Shown here: in pieces, positions 60,560 through 64,000 of the stretch
Position numbering within the stretch: position 1 is the stretch's first letter
Layout of the letters: each line of letters begins with the position of its first letter
Source: Bdellovibrio sp. 28-41-41
GTDB taxonomy: Bacteria > Bdellovibrionota > Bdellovibrionia > Bdellovibrionales > Bdellovibrionaceae
Reading direction: 5' to 3'
Assembly (NCBI GenBank): GCA_002256935.1
Contig: NCGL01000011.1
Span: forward strand, 1 to 64,000
DNA: 64,000 bases
Program-made: the position numbers and the translations under genes
The notes under the pieces: model-generated
Databases searched by the model: none
What the model was told of the DNA's origin: nothing
What the model saw: only the letters and a program-made list of their open reading frames with translations

Positions 60560-60768
60560 GCACTGCTTCGGAGTTTAGATAATGCCCTAGCTAGGCTCCT
60601 CCCGTTTCCCAATGTTGCTGTGGCTCCCACTATCATGCCTTCTTTACCAAGGAGGCATTTTACAATATTGCGGAAACGACTTAGGCCACCATTGATAAGT
60701 TCACATGAACAGGTTTCAGTTTCGCATGAAAAAATTGTTGGCATAGAGATCAACTAAACAAAAGGGGA

Positions 60769-60804
60769 ATGTTCGTGAAACAACTCGCAATCATTCGCAT
60801 ATGA
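60769..60804 (+). other. possible leader peptide coupled to the multicopper oxidase
   Basis: AAAAGGGGA is followed by ATG at 60769 or GTG at 60775, giving a 9-11 residue peptide (MKQLAIIRI) whose TGA overlaps the oxidase ATG as ATGA. The oxidase has no ribosome site of its own, so this mini-ORF may supply coupled translation. Confidence 0.35.
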
Positions 60805-62603
60805 AAATTCACTCTAGCGGGAGGCGAGAATTTATCGGTGGTGCATGCAATTTATCGCTATTTATGGGCCTCGCTCATCTGCTTCCGAGCTACGCTTGGG
60901 GCGAAATCACCAAACACGCAAGAGCCCAAGAAGAAATCGGACCATTTGATCTGACCATTGGCAGAACGCCGTTTGATGTCAACGGGAGGACTGGATCCGC
61001 CGTGACTATAAATGGAACTGTTCCTGGGCCAATGTTGCGTTTTCGTGAAGGGCAAGAGGCAATCATTCGAGTCACCAACAAGCTTAGCGAAGCAACTTCT
61101 ATTCACTGGCACGGTGTTTTGGTGCCGCCGCAAATGGATGGCGTACCAGGTGTCAGCTTTGCTGGCATCAAGCCTGGCGAGACATTCACCTATCGTTTTC
61201 CAGTTCATCAAAGTGGGACGTATTGGTATCACAGCCACTCCGGCGGCCAAGAACTCGAGGGCATGTATGGACCTCTTATTATTGATCCGGCAGTGCCAGA
61301 TCCCTACAAGTATGACCGAGAGTATGTGATTGTTTTGTCCGATTGGAGTTTTATGGATCCGATAACTATGATTGGGAAACTCAAAAAACAAAGTTCTTAT
61401 TTCAACTATCAAAAACGCACGATGGCAGATTTCATTCATGATGTAAGAAACGGTGGCCTTGTTGATACTTTTTCTGAGCGTAGTCAGTGGGCGAAAATGC
61501 GTATGGATCCCACCGATATATCGGATGTCACTGGAGCGACCTATAACTACCTAATAAACGGACTTTCACCTGAAGGAAATTGGACTGGATTATTTCGTAA
61601 AGGTGAGCGAATTCGTTTGCGTTTTATTGATGCTGGCGCAATGACAATCTTTGACGTTCGTATTCCCGGATTGAAAATGACTGTGGTTCAAGCAGATGGT
61701 CAAAATGTACAACCTGTTTTGGTTGAAGAGTTTCGAATTGCCCCTGGAGAAACCTACGACGTGATCATTGAGCCAAAGAATGATGAACCTTATTCGGTTT
61801 TCGCAGAGACAATTGATCGTAGCGGCTATGCCTTTGGCACATTGGCTTCAAAGGCAGGAATGAAAGCGTCCATTCCCGAGCGGAGACGACGTCCCATTAG
61901 ATCGATGGGTGACATGGGTATGGGAATGGCGATGACCGACATGCCCGGAATGAAAATGGAAAAGCAGGCTGTGCCCAAGGATGATTCAATGCCTGGTATG
62001 GAAATGAGCCATAGCGCGCAAAGTTCGATCTCCAAATCCGAAATCCCTGGGGCCAAGCCCGTAAAACACGGTTCTGATACTCATGGACCCGGAAACTCAG
62101 CTGTTCCAATGGAAACAAAAAATCGCCTGCATGAGCCTGGAACAGGTATGGAAAATAACACGCGCCGAGTACTTGTTTATACAGACCTTAAAACCATAAA
62201 GCCTTTCGAAGATCAAAGAACTCCAGAGCGCGAAATTGAACTTCACCTAACTGGAAATATGGAACGCTATATGTGGTCCATCGATGGTAAGACGTATTCT
62301 GAAAGTAGTGATCCGATTCCGTTTAATTTTGGCGAACGCTTGCGCCTTACATTTGTCAACGATACGATGATGGAGCATCCAATGCATCTTCATGGGATGT
62401 GGATGTATCTCGAAAACGGCTCTGGCAGCTTTTTACCTCGAAAGCATACAATTATTGTGAAACCCGCCGAACGCCTGTCGGTCGTTGTCACTGCCGACGC
62501 TTTGGGGGATTGGGCATTTCACTGTCACATGCTGATTCATATGGAAATGGGAATGTTCAGAGTTGTTCGAGTAGCAAATCGAAAGCCTGAGGTGAAGTCA
62601 TGA
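60801..62603 (+). CDS. copA: CopA-family periplasmic multicopper oxidase
   Basis: 600 residues. A Tat-type start (GRREFIGGACNLSLF) precedes three cupredoxin domains. Copper motifs: TSIHWHGVLVPPQMDGVPG, GTYWYHSHSGGQ, EHPMHLHGMWMYLEN and WAFHCHMLIHMEMGM. A Met/His-rich insert (MGDMGMGMAMTDMPGMKMEK) lies before the last domain, as in CopA/PcoA, and probably gathers Cu(I). It oxidises Cu(I) to the less toxic Cu(II) in the periplasm. Overlaps copB by 4 bases. Confidence 0.93.
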   Translation: MKIHSSGRREFIGGACNLSLFMGLAHLLPSYAWGEITKHARAQEEIGPFDLTIGRTPFDVNGRTGSAVTINGTVPGPMLRFREGQEAIIRVTNKLSEATSIHWHGVLVPPQMDGVPGVSFAGIKPGETFTYRFPVHQSGTYWYHSHSGGQELEGMYGPLIIDPAVPDPYKYDREYVIVLSDWSFMDPITMIGKLKKQSSYFNYQKRTMADFIHDVRNGGLVDTFSERSQWAKMRMDPTDISDVTGATYNYLINGLSPEGNWTGLFRKGERIRLRFIDAGAMTIFDVRIPGLKMTVVQADGQNVQPVLVEEFRIAPGETYDVIIEPKNDEPYSVFAETIDRSGYAFGTLASKAGMKASIPERRRRPIRSMGDMGMGMAMTDMPGMKMEKQAVPKDDSMPGMEMSHSAQSSISKSEIPGAKPVKHGSDTHGPGNSAVPMETKNRLHEPGTGMENNTRRVLVYTDLKTIKPFEDQRTPEREIELHLTGNMERYMWSIDGKTYSESSDPIPFNFGERLRLTFVNDTMMEHPMHLHGMWMYLENGSGSFLPRKHTIIVKPAERLSVVVTADALGDWAFHCHMLIHMEMGMFRVVRVANRKPEVKS

Positions 62604-63412
62604 TTCATTCACCTCGGATTTTATTTCTCCTAAAATTTATTTTTGCTCAATTTATTATAACTTCCACGATTTGCTATGCATCGGGGGACGATCGCAACGA
62701 CAAACCCACTTTGCTTTCGACTTCAAATTCGAAGGCCAACTGGCCGAGTCCAGTTATGGATACTGAGCATTTTGGCCTTTTGCTTTTCGACTTGCTCGAA
62801 TATAGCTCCGTAGGAAGCAAGGGATCGCTCGATTGGGACATCGTCGGTTGGCGCGGAAGTGATACCAATCGTCTCTGGGTAAAAAGCGAGGGTTCATTGG
62901 CACAGTCTCCTTCTCGCAGCAGCAGTAGTGCTGATCTTCAACTTCTCTACGGCAAACTTGTTACTGCTTTTTTTGATGCGCAAATCGGCGCAAGGCTTGA
63001 GCAAGCGTGGGGCAATAGACAAAATGCTTCTCGTGTGTCTGCGGTACTTGGGCTTGAGGGCCTTTCGCTTTATATGTTTGAGTTCGAAGCCGCCATTTTT
63101 GCCAGCGATGCGGGACAAATCGCCGCAAGAATTTCAGCCAGCGAAGATTTCCTACTCACTCAAAGAGCCATCATGCAACTTCGTTTAGAATCCAGTGGTA
63201 CAGCTAAACGCTCAGACGAGTTTGAAACAGGCTCTGGCTTAAATGATTTCTCTTTGGGTCTTAGATTTAGATACGAATTTAAAAGAGAGGTCGCACCTTA
63301 TATAGGCGTCAGCTGGAATAACTTTTACGGAGAAACTGCTGATTTTCGTAAACGTAGCGGGGGTGAGCTTTCAGAAGTGACGGCTGTAAGTGGTCTTCGG
63401 ATTTGGTATTAA
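62600..63412 (+). CDS. copB: CopB/PcoB-type outer-membrane copper protein
   Basis: 270 residues. Signal peptide (ILFLLKFIFAQFIITST), a short linker, then the PcoB barrel: SPVMDTEHFGLLLFDLLEYS, LYGKLVTAFFDAQIGARLEQ, FEFEAAIFASDAGQIAARIS, LRFRYEFKREVAPYIGVSW and the final strand AVSGLRIWY. The Met-rich N-terminal repeat seen in larger CopB proteins is missing. Works with CopA in copper sequestration or export across the outer membrane. Confidence 0.9.
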   Translation: MIHSPRILFLLKFIFAQFIITSTICYASGDDRNDKPTLLSTSNSKANWPSPVMDTEHFGLLLFDLLEYSSVGSKGSLDWDIVGWRGSDTNRLWVKSEGSLAQSPSRSSSSADLQLLYGKLVTAFFDAQIGARLEQAWGNRQNASRVSAVLGLEGLSLYMFEFEAAIFASDAGQIAARISASEDFLLTQRAIMQLRLESSGTAKRSDEFETGSGLNDFSLGLRFRYEFKREVAPYIGVSWNNFYGETADFRKRSGGELSEVTAVSGLRIWY

Positions 63413-63474
63413 AATAGAAAAGGTCGACCAAAATATGAGAAGCTAGGATTTACTTGGTCGATGATGTATTTGCC

Positions 63475-63592
63475 CGACACAACGAGGAGATTTACCTCTA
63501 TGTTAAACGAAGTTTCCATTCAGAGTCTCCATATACGCTACCACTTCATTGGCAACACAAAATATGCCGAAATAATTGGAGCTCCTTTTGCA
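63475..63592 (+). promoter_or_regulatory. sigma-54 promoter module B with conserved upstream block
   Basis: TGGAGCTCCTTTTGCA at 63577-63592 has exact -24/-12 spacing. The upstream ~100 bases align with module A (60220-60339), with the AACGAGGAG block 96-97 bases before the -24 box in both. The predicted start at about 63603 is 35 bases before the LemA TTG. Confidence 0.6.
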
Positions 63593-63637
63593 ATCTATAC
63601 TAACATTTGAAGTTTACATATGGATTGGGAGGATGTT

Positions 63638-64000
63638 TTGTCTAAATCTAAAGTTAGTCAATTTTTGATGGTTGGATTTGCCTTATTTCAACTTACGAGT
63701 TGCGGTGTTCAGGAAATCCCGCAAAGAGAAAACGAGGTCGACGCCTCTTCTTCCGAAGTCACCAATCAATACAAGCGCCGAGCTGATTTAATTCCTAATT
63801 TGGTAAATACGGTCAAAGGTTACGCTTCACATGAAAAAGAAACCCTAGAAGGGGTAACCCAAGCGCGAGCGCGTGCAACGGCCATAACTATAGACCCTAG
63901 CAAGGCGACACCCGATCAAATTGCTTCCTACCAAAAAGCGCAGGGCCAACTATCCCAAGCTCTTGGACGTTTGATGGTGGTCACTGAAAAATATCCAGAC
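63638..64000 (+). CDS. lemA-like: LemA-family lipoprotein, cut by window end
   Basis: 121 residues visible and open at the right edge. Start TTG at 63638 with GGGAGG ahead. Lipobox LTSC, then the LemA core (YKRRADLIPNLVNTVKGYAS, LEGVTQARARATA, QGQLSQALGRLMVVTEKYPD). LemA proteins are helical envelope proteins of unclear role. Controlled by sigma-54 module B. Confidence 0.8.
   Translation, partial: MSKSKVSQFLMVGFALFQLTSCGVQEIPQRENEVDASSSEVTNQYKRRADLIPNLVNTVKGYASHEKETLEGVTQARARATAITIDPSKATPDQIASYQKAQGQLSQALGRLMVVTEKYPD

Noticed and set aside
60640-60690. Third sigma-54 module near the multicopper oxidase
   Set aside because: AAGGAGGCATTTTAC resembles part of the upstream block, but no correctly spaced -24/-12 element follows.
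60493-60753. Minus-strand 86-residue open frame
   Set aside because: It lies over the small ORF and promoter region, has no ribosome site, and its composition looks like a shadow.

Overview
The window reads as one long metal- and oxyanion-resistance island from a Gram-negative predatory-type bacterium. Best placement is Bdellovibrionota (Bdellovibrio-like), inferred mainly from a ferroportin homologue at 35864-37195 that carries the RLLTRSGDQAWDF segment I associate with the crystallised Bdellovibrio ferroportin. Moderate-to-low GC, many Sec- and lipoprotein-type exports, TolC partners, and sigma-54 and ECF promoters fit this. No rRNA, tRNA, CRISPR array, IS element or phage gene was seen.

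Layout. 1-250: broken end of an unidentified gene. 257-5990 (minus): a five-gene operon made of a sigma-54 response regulator, a small secreted peptide, a membrane-anchored family 5 solute-binding protein, a YcaO-domain protein and a hybrid histidine kinase. A good -24/-12 promoter and upstream dyads precede it. 6389-15051 (minus): a Zn/Cd-type cluster with czcI-like, czcC, reduced czcB, czcA, a His/Cys peptide, a lipoprotein and a P1B-2 ATPase. 15111-19160: an ArsR-rhodanese/MFS/rhodanese operon divergent from crcB-arsC-aquaporin. 19240-28097: an ECF sigma/anti-sigma/cytochrome-FTR1 operon divergent from cusCBA plus a cupredoxin. 28192-38070: a Ni/Co-type cluster with czcI-like, czcC, mini-czcB, czcA, hupE and small proteins, divergent from RcnR-like and CsoR-like regulators and ferroportin. 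38276-52594: a third RND operon and a seven-gene CsoR operon with cytochromes, an ankyrin-cupredoxin protein, YceI, a heme-tagged barrel and a Cu-ATPase. 52665-55288: accessory and decayed genes, including a nuclease-like ORF and a broken copper-storage gene. 55473-60192 (minus): PPK2, a Cys-less HMA protein, a CopB-like ATPase with CPD, and a CHAD protein. 60389-64000: a small ORF, copAB (multicopper oxidase and PcoB-type barrel), and a LemA lipoprotein cut by the window edge.

How it fits together. Metals are pumped from the cytoplasm by three P1B ATPases and ferroportin. They are moved from the periplasm by four HME-RND pumps with four TolC partners. Surplus copper is oxidised or bound by the multicopper oxidase, cupredoxins and His-rich peptides. 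Arsenate is reduced and may leave through the aquaporin. Polyphosphate synthesis (PPK2) with a CHAD protein may add a metal-chelating layer.

Main surprises: (i) the YcaO/SBP/two-component operon; (ii) three copies of one ECF-type promoter (TGTCACAA-N13-[CG]TCGTAT) that tie cusCBA, the third RND operon and the sigma gene into one regulon; (iii) none of the four RND systems encodes a full-length hairpin adaptor; (iv) a duplicated ~130-bp sigma-54 promoter module; (v) two small-protein families (a two-Cys lipoprotein and a PPI-tailed His-rich protein) that recur with the metal clusters. At least two probable single-base frameshifts may be real or assembly errors.
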